Shown here piece by piece: positions 25,437-34,884 of a stretch of DNA of 64,000 nucleotides. Location of the stretch: the NCBI GenBank assembly GCA_014380365.1, contig JACMJZ010000034.1, positions 1-64,000 on the forward strand, read 5' to 3'. The stretch's first letter is position 1; each line of letters starts with the position of its first letter. The position numbers and the translations under genes are program-made. The notes under the pieces are model-generated. The model was not told where the DNA came from, did no database searches, and was given only the letters and a program-made list of their open reading frames with translations. This DNA comes from Pyrinomonadaceae bacterium (lineage in GTDB: Bacteria; Acidobacteriota; Blastocatellia; Pyrinomonadales; Pyrinomonadaceae).

Positions 25437-28382
25437 ATGTTCCTGAAAGCCTCAAATCACACCAAAGACTCGCGCGCCAGATCCTCCGAACGGGGTGCTG
25501 CACTGGTGACCTCGATACTCATCCTGGGGATGCTAAGTGCCGTGGCGCTGACGGTTCTGGCGGTAGTCACAAAGGAAACGCAGATTGCGGGGAGTGATCT
25601 CAAGCGGACGCAGGCATTTTACGCCGCAGCGGCTGGCATCGAGAAGATGACCGGAGACTTCAGCGGTCTCTTTCTTACCACGTCACGTCCATCCGCGGCC
25701 CAACTCCTAACAATTCAAAACTCTCCGCCTCCTGAACTTCTAACCGAAGGCTATGTCCTTAACCAACTCATCGGCCTCGACAACACGGCATTGGCGGCAA
25801 TGCGGCAAACGCAGGGGATCGTAGACGGAACATATCCGCGGGTGACAATTCCCGGCGGCCCATTTAACGGACTCTCCGCCAGCGTTGCGCCCTACGTGCT
25901 TAACAGTATGGCCACCGGAGCTGACGGCACCGAGGTTGCACTGAGCCGGCAGATGAACAACTACCTGATACCGATTTTTCAGTTTGGCATGTTCAGTAAC
26001 GAAGACATTGAGTTACATCCCGGCCCGCCCTTCTCCTTCAATGGCCGCGTTCATGCCAACGGAAATGTTTACGTGAATGGCGATGTGAGTTTTCTGGCGA
26101 AGGTCACGTCCGCGAATGAGCTCATTTATGACGTGGTGCGCAATGGCGTCGTTCGCAACGGGGCCAATGTTTCGATGACGGTTGGCGCCGTTAGAGTCCC
26201 GTTGACGATGGGAAGCATGTTTAATGGACCGAACATCGTCGGCTCAGCACCCGGCCAGCGCGGTTTTTTCCCGACCGCCCCGAACGGAAATATTAACCCT
26301 GCCTGGGACGGAACTTCAGTCGGCCCTGCAACGGCTGGCGTACCAAACCAGTTTGGCGGGCAACTCCAGACACGCTCAACCGGCGCGGCGCCTTTGCTCT
26401 TGCCGCTCCAGCTCAATGGCAACGCTACCTGGGAGATAATCAAACGCCGAACGCCGTCAGATCCTCAGGTGGTCCGTGATTCGCGTTATCACTCGAAGGC
26501 GCAGATTCGCATTTTGATTGACGATGAAAACCCTGGCAGCGCGGACGCCTCAGGTATCCCCGCGGGTCAGGGCCAACCGCTCTCCCAGTTTGATCCTATT
26601 CCCTTACCCAACGCTGCGACTACCGCGAACGGCGGCCGGGCTTTGTGGCGAATCAGAGATGATGGGACCTACCTAAGCAACGCCGGCGACTGCGTTCTGC
26701 AAGAGCAGGGAGGCGCGCCCGTCCAGGCAGCTACCGTCCGCGGCGTGAAAGCCGCAACTCTGGCTACAACAATCAACGGCGAAGCAACCACGATACCCGG
26801 TGGCGCGGGACTGTCCGGTCGCATACTGATTACGATCGTCGACAGCGCCGGCAACACCTTCGATGTGACGAGGGAAATCCTTAGCATGGGCGTCACGGTG
26901 GGTGAACCCAATTCGATCGTGGCCATGCAACGGCCGGTGTGGGCCGCGTTTACCCAGGGCAGCAGGGATGCGTCCAACGGCGTGAATCTGCTTGCCGATG
27001 GCACCACCTACTCGAACAATCTCGTCGACATCCTCACCCGGACATACATCGCCGCCGATGGCGAGATTCAAACTGCACCGCTCCAGGATGCGACCTACGG
27101 TTACCTGACCGGGCTTATTGACGACATCGGCGTCGGGCAGGATCAACGAGCAGACACGGCACCGGTAATGAATGTCGCCGATTGGGGCACCGCAAGCTGG
27201 GTCAACAACAGAGAATGGAATGCCATCGTGCCCATCAATCTCTACAACGTCCGCGAAGGATGCATCGACGCCGTAAACTGCGCCACGGTTTACGAGCGCG
27301 GAATTACCAACGTCGTCGAGCTCAACATGCGCAACCTGGCACGCTGGCTGGATGGTGTGTATGACACCAATCTGCTGGCAGGCACAGCCGCTGTCAGCGC
27401 GAACATTGCCAACCCCGGTGGGTTTACCGTCTACGTTTCTGATAGGCGGGGTGACAAAGTGAAGCCCACAATGAATTTGGCCAGCGTTGTCGTTAACAGT
27501 ACGAACGGCATAGTCGACAACGAAGACATCTATGGTCCCAACGGAGCTTTGGACCCAGGAGAAGACGTGCAGCCAAACGGCGTCCTGGACAAGGACATTA
27601 CTGAGCTGCCTGATCCTGCCGCACTTGTCGGCGGCTTTGGCGCGGATCGAACAATGCGCGCCCTGACCGTGGCCGCATGGACAAATCCGAGTGGCTTCTT
27701 CCGTCGGTCGGTGCGATTGTTCAATGCTGAGAACCTTCAGATCACGGGCGCCGCAGGAAAACTCGCGCTCACTCAGGGGATCTCTATTTCGGCTGAGAAC
27801 ATGGTGTACTCCTGGGGTAATTACAACACTACCGGGATCAATGCTGCTCCTCCTGCAGGCGTCGCCTCGCTCGCGACGGGACCTTTCAATTACCTCGGCA
27901 ATCAGGTGCCGGCGTCCATCGTTTGCGATGCATTTTTCCCGTTGTCAAAAACGTGGTCGGACAACGCGGGCGCAATGTATCCCGAACTCCTGAGCCGTCG
28001 AATCGCCGACCGAAACCTCCCCGGCGTTACTTCTGAAACCTCGGTTAGAGCCGGGCTTATCGCCGGCAATAACCTGGGCGCGCTGGCCGGCCTTCCCGAC
28101 GCCGGAAACAATGCCGCCGGCGAATCACGACTTAACGGCGGCATGCACAACTTTCCACGTTTTCTGGAGCGGTGGGGCGCCCGCTGGAATTTCATCGGTT
28201 CGCTGATTCCCCTCTACCGTTCATCCCAGGCACTTGGCCAATACAATTCGAACTCGACTATCTACGGCGCGCCGATACGAAACTGGGCTTTCGATTCATC
28301 TTTTCTTGATCCGAACAGACTGCCACCGGCCACCCCCCTATTCCAATTCATTCAGCCAACTGCCTTCCGGCAAATCCTTTAG
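25437..28382 (+). CDS. Very large PilX-like protein
   Basis: 981 residues from ATG 25437; AGGAG lies 6 nt before it. N-terminus SERGAALVTSILILGMLSAV then the AFYAAAAGIEKMTGDF helix of PilX-like proteins. The body includes a Gly/Asn-rich beta segment (FSFNGRVHANGNVYVNGDVS) and an Asp-rich EDIYGPNGALDPGEDVQPNG loop that could bind calcium. It is far longer than typical PilX (about 200) and has no PilY1-type propeller that I can see. Surface adhesin or tip role is inferred from position and size. Confidence 0.78.
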   Translation: MFLKASNHTKDSRARSSERGAALVTSILILGMLSAVALTVLAVVTKETQIAGSDLKRTQAFYAAAAGIEKMTGDFSGLFLTTSRPSAAQLLTIQNSPPPELLTEGYVLNQLIGLDNTALAAMRQTQGIVDGTYPRVTIPGGPFNGLSASVAPYVLNSMATGADGTEVALSRQMNNYLIPIFQFGMFSNEDIELHPGPPFSFNGRVHANGNVYVNGDVSFLAKVTSANELIYDVVRNGVVRNGANVSMTVGAVRVPLTMGSMFNGPNIVGSAPGQRGFFPTAPNGNINPAWDGTSVGPATAGVPNQFGGQLQTRSTGAAPLLLPLQLNGNATWEIIKRRTPSDPQVVRDSRYHSKAQIRILIDDENPGSADASGIPAGQGQPLSQFDPIPLPNAATTANGGRALWRIRDDGTYLSNAGDCVLQEQGGAPVQAATVRGVKAATLATTINGEATTIPGGAGLSGRILITIVDSAGNTFDVTREILSMGVTVGEPNSIVAMQRPVWAAFTQGSRDASNGVNLLADGTTYSNNLVDILTRTYIAADGEIQTAPLQDATYGYLTGLIDDIGVGQDQRADTAPVMNVADWGTASWVNNREWNAIVPINLYNVREGCIDAVNCATVYERGITNVVELNMRNLARWLDGVYDTNLLAGTAAVSANIANPGGFTVYVSDRRGDKVKPTMNLASVVVNSTNGIVDNEDIYGPNGALDPGEDVQPNGVLDKDITELPDPAALVGGFGADRTMRALTVAAWTNPSGFFRRSVRLFNAENLQITGAAGKLALTQGISISAENMVYSWGNYNTTGINAAPPAGVASLATGPFNYLGNQVPASIVCDAFFPLSKTWSDNAGAMYPELLSRRIADRNLPGVTSETSVRAGLIAGNNLGALAGLPDAGNNAAGESRLNGGMHNFPRFLERWGARWNFIGSLIPLYRSSQALGQYNSNSTIYGAPIRNWAFDSSFLDPNRLPPATPLFQFIQPTAFRQIL

Positions 28383-28400
28383 TATGATGGTGACAACCTT

Positions 28401-29471
28401 ATGGCACGAATAGACGACATCCTTAAACAAATGGCGGAGCGTGATGCCTCCGATCTTCACGTGGCCAGCGGCTCGGCCCCCTACTTCAGAATCCATGGCG
28501 AAATGGTGAAGCTCAACTATAAAGAGCTGACGCCGGAAGTTTGCCAGGCGCTGATTTTCGAAGTGCTGCCGCAAAGGCAACGCGAGAGTTTTCTTGAGAC
28601 CTTTGATCTCGATTGTAGTTACGCGTTGGAAGGTTATGGACGCTTCCGAGTAAATGTTTTCAATCAGCGGAAAGGCATGGGCGCTGTATTTCGACGCATC
28701 CCGGAAGACATCCAGACCATCCAGGAGTTGGGCTTGCCCGAAAGCCTCAATAATCTTCTGAACGTTTCCGAAGGGTTGATTTTGGTTACCGGGCCGACGG
28801 GTTCCGGCAAGAGCACCACCCTCGCCTCCTTAATTCACTCGATAAACGCTACCCAACGAGCACACATCATCACCATCGAGGACCCGATTGAGTTTGTTCA
28901 CCACAACGACAAGTCGTTGATCAATCAGCGCGAAGTCTCGAGCCATACACAATCTTTTCACCAGGCACTGAGGGCGGCGCTGCGCGAAGATCCCGATGTG
29001 ATTCTGGTTGGCGAAATGCGCGACCTGGAAACGATCTCTTTGGCACTAACCGCCGCAGAGACAGGTCACCTCGTTTTTGCGACGCTCCACACCAACAGCG
29101 CCACGAAGACAGTTGACCGAATCATCGACGCATTCCCTGAAAATCAGCAGTCACAGATTCGAGTAATGTTATCGGAGAGTCTGCGTGGCGTGGTGGCTCA
29201 ATCGCTGATTGCTCGCAAGGACGGCAAGGGGCGCGCGGCGGTGGTCGAAGTGCTGGTTAATGTTCCGGCGGTGGCCAATCTCATTCGCGAAGGAAAGACT
29301 TTTCAACTCCATTCGTCCATGCAAACCGGCCAGGCGCACGGCATGATCACCTTTGAGACTGCGATAAACGATCTGGTTCGCAAAGGCGTCGTGTCGCGTG
29401 AGGACGGCAACAGTTTCCTCGCCCGGCGCAGCGTCGGAAAACAATCCAATATTCCGCACCGCGCTGCGTAG
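28401..29471 (+). CDS. pilT: Twitching motility ATPase PilT
   Basis: 356 residues. Hexameric cytoplasmic ATPase that powers pilus retraction. N-terminal ASDLHVASGSAPYFRIHGE, Walker A GPTGSGKST, Asp box IEDPIEFVH, Walker B ALREDPDVILVGEMRD and His box TGHLVFATLHTN are all intact. The C-terminus lacks the exact AIRNLIRE, but VANLIREGKTFQLHS is the equivalent. It starts 18 bp after the large PilX-like gene, so it is probably co-transcribed with the minor pilins. Confidence 0.97.
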   Translation: MARIDDILKQMAERDASDLHVASGSAPYFRIHGEMVKLNYKELTPEVCQALIFEVLPQRQRESFLETFDLDCSYALEGYGRFRVNVFNQRKGMGAVFRRIPEDIQTIQELGLPESLNNLLNVSEGLILVTGPTGSGKSTTLASLIHSINATQRAHIITIEDPIEFVHHNDKSLINQREVSSHTQSFHQALRAALREDPDVILVGEMRDLETISLALTAAETGHLVFATLHTNSATKTVDRIIDAFPENQQSQIRVMLSESLRGVVAQSLIARKDGKGRAAVVEVLVNVPAVANLIREGKTFQLHSSMQTGQAHGMITFETAINDLVRKGVVSREDGNSFLARRSVGKQSNIPHRAA

Positions 29472-29481
29472 CGCCCTGACC

Positions 29482-29561
29482 AATGTAACGCAAACTGTTA
29501 GTTTTGCGGACGCCACATCACCTTTCAACCGACATCGCAAACTAACAGTTTGCGTTACATT
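29482..29561. terminator. Long inverted repeat after pilT
   Basis: Arms of 26-27 nt (29482-29508 and 29536-29561, AATGTAACGCAAACTGTTAG...) pair with one bulged base. It starts 11 bp after the pilT stop and could end the operon transcript. The perfect arms also fit a mobile REP/MITE-like element. Confidence 0.6.
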
Positions 29562-29719
29562 TGCGCCCAAATCTGTGTAATCTGCGGATAGTCTTCCAGA
29601 TCCCTGGCGAGTTCCTGGAAGCCACTGAACTTTAAGGCTCGTTTCCGGAAAACGCCTCCTATCGAGCCTATTCTTAAAGGGTAGGACGGTAAGTTTTAGG
29701 AAACGCAGGAGGATCTCCC

Positions 29720-30406
29720 TTGAAGAAAACGCTACTCTTACTCGCCGCAATCACCCTAATTGGAATGCCGGCGACAGCCTTTGCCGACACCATCACGTTT
29801 CAAGCCCCGGCAACTGCCCCTTACGCTGGTAGCGGCGGACGAAACCAAGTTGACCTCGATCATCACCGCGCCTACACCTGGAGAATCGACAACGCGAACC
29901 TCGCGGGCAAACAGATTACCGGCGCTTCGATCACTTTCCACAACATCAGCAACTGGGATCGCAATGCCAACATGCTTTTCATCCATTTGCTTGATACGGC
30001 CAAAAACGCCGGCATCACTTCCTTCGCAGACGCCACCGGAGTTCCTGTGCCGGTGCAGCAAATCATCGACAACTTCTCAGGGTCGCTCTACAACAGCAAC
30101 CCGCTGGTGAATCCGGGAACGGGAAACACGTTCCTGACGATGCAGAGCTTTACAACTAATCCAACGACGTTCGTCTACAACTTTACGGCTGCTCAACTGC
30201 AAGCGCTGACCGCCTACGCAGCAACTGGCAACAACATCGCCTTCGGATTTGATCCGGATTGTCACTTCTGGAACAACGGCATCACCTTCACCGTTACGAC
30301 TTGCGACCCGGTACCGGAACCGATGACCCTGGCCTTGCTGGGAACCGGACTCGGCGGGTTGTACCTCAAACGTCGCCGCCGGAAACAGACAACCCTCGGA
30401 ACATAA
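29720..30406 (+). CDS. PEP-CTERM sorting-domain exported protein
   Basis: 228 residues from TTG 29720, preceded by AGGAGG. Signal peptide (LLLLAAITLIGMPATAFA). The C-terminus has the PEP-CTERM tripartite signal: VPEPMT, then LALLGTGLGGLYL, then KRRRRKQ. Such proteins are processed by exosortase and often end up in extracellular polymer or biofilm; no exosortase gene is in the window. The middle is a beta-rich domain of about 170 residues with no family I recognise. Confidence 0.88.
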   Translation: MKKTLLLLAAITLIGMPATAFADTITFQAPATAPYAGSGGRNQVDLDHHRAYTWRIDNANLAGKQITGASITFHNISNWDRNANMLFIHLLDTAKNAGITSFADATGVPVPVQQIIDNFSGSLYNSNPLVNPGTGNTFLTMQSFTTNPTTFVYNFTAAQLQALTAYAATGNNIAFGFDPDCHFWNNGITFTVTTCDPVPEPMTLALLGTGLGGLYLKRRRRKQTTLGT

Positions 30407-30431
30407 ACTCTTCAACAAACCCAACTAACAA

Positions 30432-30460
30432 GGCGCGAATGGTCCCTGACCATTCGCGCC
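30432..30460 (+). terminator. Rho-independent terminator of the first PEP-CTERM gene
   Basis: A perfect 12-bp stem, GGCGCGAATGGT with ACCATTCGCGCC, around CCCTG, 25 bp after the stop; followed by GTTCCACTTTATT. Confidence 0.8.
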
Positions 30461-30629
30461 GTTCCACTTTATTAGCGTTGCGGCATAGCCGCTTGCTCCA
30501 AGGTCGACTGACATAACTCCTTTGTCGACTAACACGGCTCCTTGTATCTAACGCTTTCAGCCGAAAAACCCACACCTGTTGTACAATTCGAGTCCGTTGC
30601 AGTCTTCGCTGCCGCGCGGACCATAACAG

Positions 30630-31994
30630 ATGCCTGACATTCTCCTCGTTGAAGACAAAGACAGCTTGCGCCGTGTTCTACGCCTGACTCTCGAGGCGGC
30701 CGGCTACACTGTCACCGAAGCCGCTGATGCTCGCGCTGCTCTCAACGAAATCGCTACCGCTCCCCACAAGTTAATCCTGACTGACCTCCGCATGCCCAAT
30801 GGTTCGGGACTCGACGTCCTCAGAGCTGCGCGCGCAGCAGACGGCAGCATGCCCGTAATCGTGATGACGGCGTTCGGATCAATTGATGAAGCGGTCCAAG
30901 CGATGAAAGACGGGGCCCACGACTTTCTCCAAAAGCCGGTAGACTCAAATCATCTCCTGTTGCTGGTGGAACGCGCGCTGGAGCAGGCGCGACTCAGAAC
31001 CGAAAACATTCTCCTGCGCGAGGAATGGTCGCGCCGGTACGGCTTCCCACGCATCATCGGAGAGTCTGAGGCGATCAAGCGCGCTGTGTCCGAGATTCAG
31101 CGCGTCGCGCAAACTGAAGCCACTGTCCTCCTGCTGGGGGAGTCCGGAACCGGCAAAGAACTCTTTGCGCGGGCCGTGCACCATTTATCAGACCGTCGTG
31201 ATAAACCCTTTGTCGCGGTTAACTGCGCGGCAATTCCCGAGACGCTAATCGAGAATGAATTGTTTGGCCATGAACGCGGCGCTTTCACCGGCGCCAACGA
31301 TCGACGGCTGGGCAAATTTGAGCTGGCATCGAGCGGCACAGTCTTTCTTGATGAGATTGGTGAACTGCCGCTGGCTGTGCAGGGAAAACTTCTGCGGGCC
31401 ATCGAGGAGAGAGTTGTGGATCGAATTGGCGGCCGCGCTCCTGTGCCGGTTGATGTCCGGGTGGTAGCTGCGACCAACAAAGATTTGAAAACTGCGGTAG
31501 AGACTGGCGAGTTTCGCCGCGATCTGTACTTCCGTTTGGCAGTCTTTCCGTTGGAGATTCCGCCGTTGCGCGAACGCGAAAGCGACATCCTGATGCTCGC
31601 GAAACACTTCGCAGCTCAACTGGGAAAAGAGTTGCGTAAGCGTGAGGCCACCTTGAGCGATGCAGCTTGCGCGGCTTTGCAAGCCCATCATTGGCCAGGC
31701 AACGTGCGCGAACTGGAAAACGCAATCGAGCGTGCCTGCATTCTTTCCGACTCGATGGTGCTCGAACCGAAAGATCTCGGTCTGGCAGCTAGTGGCGAGA
31801 ATTCTGAAGCTCTAAATCTCTTCGACCTCTCCGGCACGCTCTCCGACGTTGGCCAGCGCGCCTTGCGTTTTGTAGAGCGCAATAAGATTCGGGAAGCGCT
31901 CAAAAAGTCGGAAGGAAATAAAGGCCGGGCGGCGGAAGAGTTGGGCGTCAGTTACAAAACGCTGCTTACGAAAATAAAAGACTACAACCTCTGA
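30630..31994 (+). CDS. Sigma-54-dependent response regulator, NtrC/PilR family
   Basis: 454 residues. Receiver domain with acidic VED pocket, phosphoacceptor Asp52 in LILTDLRMP, and Lys in QKPVD. AAA+ domain: Walker A GESGTGKE, GAFTGA loop that contacts sigma-54, Walker B TVFLDEIGEL, arginine finger region PLRERESDI. A Fis-type helix-turn-helix ends the protein (NKGRAAEELGVSYKTLLTKI). No sensor kinase is adjacent. The close sigma-54 promoter before the pilin operon makes pilus control a reasonable guess. Confidence 0.93.
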   Translation: MPDILLVEDKDSLRRVLRLTLEAAGYTVTEAADARAALNEIATAPHKLILTDLRMPNGSGLDVLRAARAADGSMPVIVMTAFGSIDEAVQAMKDGAHDFLQKPVDSNHLLLLVERALEQARLRTENILLREEWSRRYGFPRIIGESEAIKRAVSEIQRVAQTEATVLLLGESGTGKELFARAVHHLSDRRDKPFVAVNCAAIPETLIENELFGHERGAFTGANDRRLGKFELASSGTVFLDEIGELPLAVQGKLLRAIEERVVDRIGGRAPVPVDVRVVAATNKDLKTAVETGEFRRDLYFRLAVFPLEIPPLRERESDILMLAKHFAAQLGKELRKREATLSDAACAALQAHHWPGNVRELENAIERACILSDSMVLEPKDLGLAASGENSEALNLFDLSGTLSDVGQRALRFVERNKIREALKKSEGNKGRAAEELGVSYKTLLTKIKDYNL

Positions 31995-32011
31995 AGTCGT
32001 GGGGAACTAAC

Positions 32012-32106
32012 CTCTGTGTTACCTCTGTGTCTCTGTGTCTCTGTGGTGAGTGTTTATGGCCGTTGATTCACCACAGAGACACAGAGAACACAGAGGTAAC
32101 ACAGAG
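32012..32106. repeat. CACAGAG-family inverted repeat
   Basis: Arms 32012-32049 and 32068-32106 are near-perfect reverse complements made of CACAGAG blocks 8-10 nt apart (CCACAGAGACACAGAGAACA...). It lies between the regulator gene and murJ. Confidence 0.9.
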
Positions 32107-32141
32107 AAAACTGAAAATAGAACATTATCACTCGGAAACTG

Positions 32142-33890
32142 ATGAACGATCCTTCCCACCCGAAGTCTTCCGAAACTTCTGAGCCCGAAAACCCGATTGC
32201 CGAGACTGTTGAGGTTGTCGGCTCAAGCCACGATGAAGCGGGTTCAATTGCCGGGGAAACCTCTGTCCAGGTCGGCACCGGCGGCCCTCCGTCTGAAAAA
32301 CCCACTGTCGCGCTGGATAGGAGCAGCGGGAAATCCGCTTTCCTTGTGGGCGCCGGCATATTGATCAGCCGGATTATGGGTCTGGTGCGCCAGCGGGTCT
32401 TTGCGCATTACTTCGGCACTTCAGCCGCTGGCGATGCTTTCACCGCCGCCTTCAAGATCCCGAATTTCCTCCAGAATGTTTTCGGCGAAGGCGCGCTGTC
32501 AGCATCATTTATCCCCATCTACTCGAAACTGCTGGCTCAGGATAACAAGGAAGAAGCCTCGCATGTGGCTCGCGCCGTTCTCGGTTTGCTGGCACTCATC
32601 ACGTCTGTGGTTGTGCTGGCGGGTGTCTTCGCAGCTCCGTATCTGATCGATGTTATCGCGCCCGGTTTCGAGGATGAAAGACGTGAACTGGCAATTCGCA
32701 TCGTCCAGATACTCTTTCCCGGCGCAGGCCTGCTGGTCCTATCGGCCTGGTGTCTGGGCATTCTAAACAGCCATCATCGCTTCTTCATTTCTTACACCGC
32801 GCCCGTTGCCTGGAATATCGCGATCATCGCCTCACTAATCGGGTTCGGCGGCCGGGTCAACGATTTCCGGCTCGCTGAAATTGTCGCCTGGGGCGCGGTC
32901 ATCGGGAGTTCATTACAGTTCGCCGTCCAACTACCGACTGTCTTCAGGCTGGTCCCTCGTATCTGGCCCATCATCGATTTAGCGAATACTCACGTGCGAC
33001 AGGTTGTGAAGAATTTTTTTCCGGTCTTCATGAGTCGCGGCGTAATTCAGATCAGCGCCTTTGTCGACGAGATAATTGCCAGCTTCCTTCCCCAGGGCGC
33101 AATCGTGGCGCTTAGTTATTCCCAGAGCCTCTACACGCTGCCCGTCAGCCTCTTTGGCATGTCGGTTTCGGCGGCGGAACTGCCGGCGATGTCCCGCGCG
33201 ATTGGGACTACCGAGGAGGTTGCCGAAGTTTTAAGAAAACGATTGGACGCGGGTCTCCAACGAATCGCTTTCTTCATCGTTCCGTCCGCAATGGCTTTCT
33301 TTGCCTTGGGTGATGTGATGGCCGGTGCCCTATATCAAACGGGCAAGTTCCAGGGCGACGCAAAGATTTACGTGTGGGGCATTCTGGCAGGTTCCAGTAT
33401 TGGCTTGCTCGCGTCCACTCTCGGACGGCTCTACTCCTCAACCTATTACGCTCTTCGTGACACGCGAACGCCACTGCTCTATGCCATCATCCACGTCTCG
33501 CTGGCGACCATTCTCGGCTATCTCTGCGCCCTTCCGCTCCCGCGTTACTTTGGCATCGAACCGAAGTGGGGCGTTGTCGGCCTCACGCTTTCAGCCAGCA
33601 TCGCCGCCTGGATTGAGTTTCTCTTACTCAGAAGAACCCTGAACCGCCGCATCGGTCGGACAGGTTTGTCCGGCTCCTACTTAACCACTCTCTGGCTCGC
33701 AGCGTTGGTGAGCGCGGGCATCGGCTGGGCCCTCAAATTGTCGCTCGGTTCACTTCACCCGATTCCCCTCGCTGCGGTCGTACTCGGCTGTTACGGCGTT
33801 ACGTATTTCGGGCTGACCTTCATGGCAAACATAGCGGAATCACGCTTGGTGGTCGGCAAAGCGTTCCGACTCTTAAGACTGGCCAAATAA
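32142..33890 (+). CDS. murJ: Lipid II flippase MurJ
   Basis: 582 residues, MOP-superfamily membrane protein with about 14 helices that moves lipid II across the inner membrane for peptidoglycan synthesis. Recognised by SRIMGLVRQRVFAHYFG, AFTAAFKIPNFLQNVFGEGALSASFIPIYS and the FALGDVMAGALYQTGKF region. A soluble Ser/Glu/Pro-rich N-terminal extension of about 60 residues precedes the first helix, which is uncommon in MurJ. ATG 32142 is preceded by GGAAACTG only. Confidence 0.95.
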   Translation: MNDPSHPKSSETSEPENPIAETVEVVGSSHDEAGSIAGETSVQVGTGGPPSEKPTVALDRSSGKSAFLVGAGILISRIMGLVRQRVFAHYFGTSAAGDAFTAAFKIPNFLQNVFGEGALSASFIPIYSKLLAQDNKEEASHVARAVLGLLALITSVVVLAGVFAAPYLIDVIAPGFEDERRELAIRIVQILFPGAGLLVLSAWCLGILNSHHRFFISYTAPVAWNIAIIASLIGFGGRVNDFRLAEIVAWGAVIGSSLQFAVQLPTVFRLVPRIWPIIDLANTHVRQVVKNFFPVFMSRGVIQISAFVDEIIASFLPQGAIVALSYSQSLYTLPVSLFGMSVSAAELPAMSRAIGTTEEVAEVLRKRLDAGLQRIAFFIVPSAMAFFALGDVMAGALYQTGKFQGDAKIYVWGILAGSSIGLLASTLGRLYSSTYYALRDTRTPLLYAIIHVSLATILGYLCALPLPRYFGIEPKWGVVGLTLSASIAAWIEFLLLRRTLNRRIGRTGLSGSYLTTLWLAALVSAGIGWALKLSLGSLHPIPLAAVVLGCYGVTYFGLTFMANIAESRLVVGKAFRLLRLAK

Positions 33891-33970
33891 CGCAAAACCG
33901 CTCTGAAAGGCGCGGAATCCTCCAAAACCGCTGGAATTCACCCCTAATTGTCTCTTTTCAGTCAATACAG

Positions 33971-34033
33971 GAATTCGGTCGCTTTGCTGCGACGGATTCC
34001 GGAAAAGCGGCAAAGCCGAAACATTCAGGAGGA
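33971..34033 (+). promoter_or_regulatory. Structured leader of the second PEP-CTERM gene
   Basis: GGAAT...GTCGC-TTTGCT-GCGAC...ATTCC forms an interrupted stem, followed by GCGGCAAAGCCG and then the AGGAGG ribosome binding site. It could be a cis-regulatory RNA; no known class fits by eye. Confidence 0.3.
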
Positions 34034-34043
34034 CGAGACGAAC

Positions 34044-34814
34044 ATGAACAAGCTATTTTCAAAGGGTATTCTGGCGCTGGGAGCCCTAATGGTTGTTTCT
34101 CTGGCGGGCTCACCCGCGCGAGCGGACAACTTCCTGATTGTCCCCGTCGGACCGCAGATTGTTCAGCCTGCGGGATTGGGAACGGTTAACACGGTTCTGG
34201 TGCTCCAAACCAAGGGTTCAGCAACGAGTGGATTCGGCTCAGTCGCTTACGACCCGAATAATAGAGATTCAAACCGCAAAGGCGATTTCGTTTCTGGTAG
34301 TCAAATCGTAGCTGGCGCCAACAACCAGACCTATTCAGTGACTGACTTGGGGATTACAAATGGCAACCTTTGCATCAATATGAACATAAACGATCCAAAC
34401 AAGGGTGGCAGCAATGCCGGACCTGTGGGGCCGATTGTTCTGAATACGTTGGTTTTGACTGCCTACGACCAGTCTGGCACCGCCGTATTTACCGCACACC
34501 TTGCCGATGCTCTCGTGTTGCGGGAAGCAACTCTAAACGGCAATGGAACCGGTAGGTCTGATTTCACATTCGCGCTTAATCCTGATGCCGCCGCCGCCTT
34601 GAAAGCAGCAATTGAGGCTAACCCGAATCTTCGTCTCGGTCTTGCAGCGAGCGTTTCCAACGCTTCCGGCGGACATGAAAGCTTTTTCTTCTGCAAGGGC
34701 TGCGAGAGTCCCGCCGAAGTTCCGGAACCAGCTACAATGATGCTTCTCGGCACAGGCTTGGCGGGAATCGCTGGAGCCGTTCGCAAACGACGAAGGGCCG
34801 CTAAAGCCGAGTAA
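34044..34814 (+). CDS. PEP-CTERM sorting-domain exported protein
   Basis: 256 residues from ATG 34044, chosen for AGGAGG 11 nt upstream. Signal peptide (LALGALMVVSLAGSPARA). C-terminal VPEPAT, hydrophobic MMLLGTGLAGIAGAV and RKRRRAAK make a clear PEP-CTERM signal. The body is Asn/Gly-rich beta, with one Cys pair (FFCKGCES) near the end. Unrelated to the first PEP-CTERM protein outside the signal. The leader upstream can fold (GGAAT-GTCGC...GCGAC-ATTCC, then CGGC-AAA-GCCG just before the ribosome binding site). Confidence 0.88.
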   Translation: MNKLFSKGILALGALMVVSLAGSPARADNFLIVPVGPQIVQPAGLGTVNTVLVLQTKGSATSGFGSVAYDPNNRDSNRKGDFVSGSQIVAGANNQTYSVTDLGITNGNLCINMNINDPNKGGSNAGPVGPIVLNTLVLTAYDQSGTAVFTAHLADALVLREATLNGNGTGRSDFTFALNPDAAAALKAAIEANPNLRLGLAASVSNASGGHESFFFCKGCESPAEVPEPATMMLLGTGLAGIAGAVRKRRRAAKAE

Positions 34815-34840
34815 TTCACCCCTGTGAGAAGTGACTAAGA

Positions 34841-34875
34841 AGCGCGAGTAGATAATTTCTGCTCGCGCTTTTTTC
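34841..34875 (+). terminator. Rho-independent terminator of the second PEP-CTERM gene
   Basis: AGCGCGAGTAG pairs with CTGCTCGCGCT (one G-U) around ATAATTT, directly followed by a TTTTTT run. Confidence 0.9.
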
Positions 34876-34884
34876 TCAAAGATT

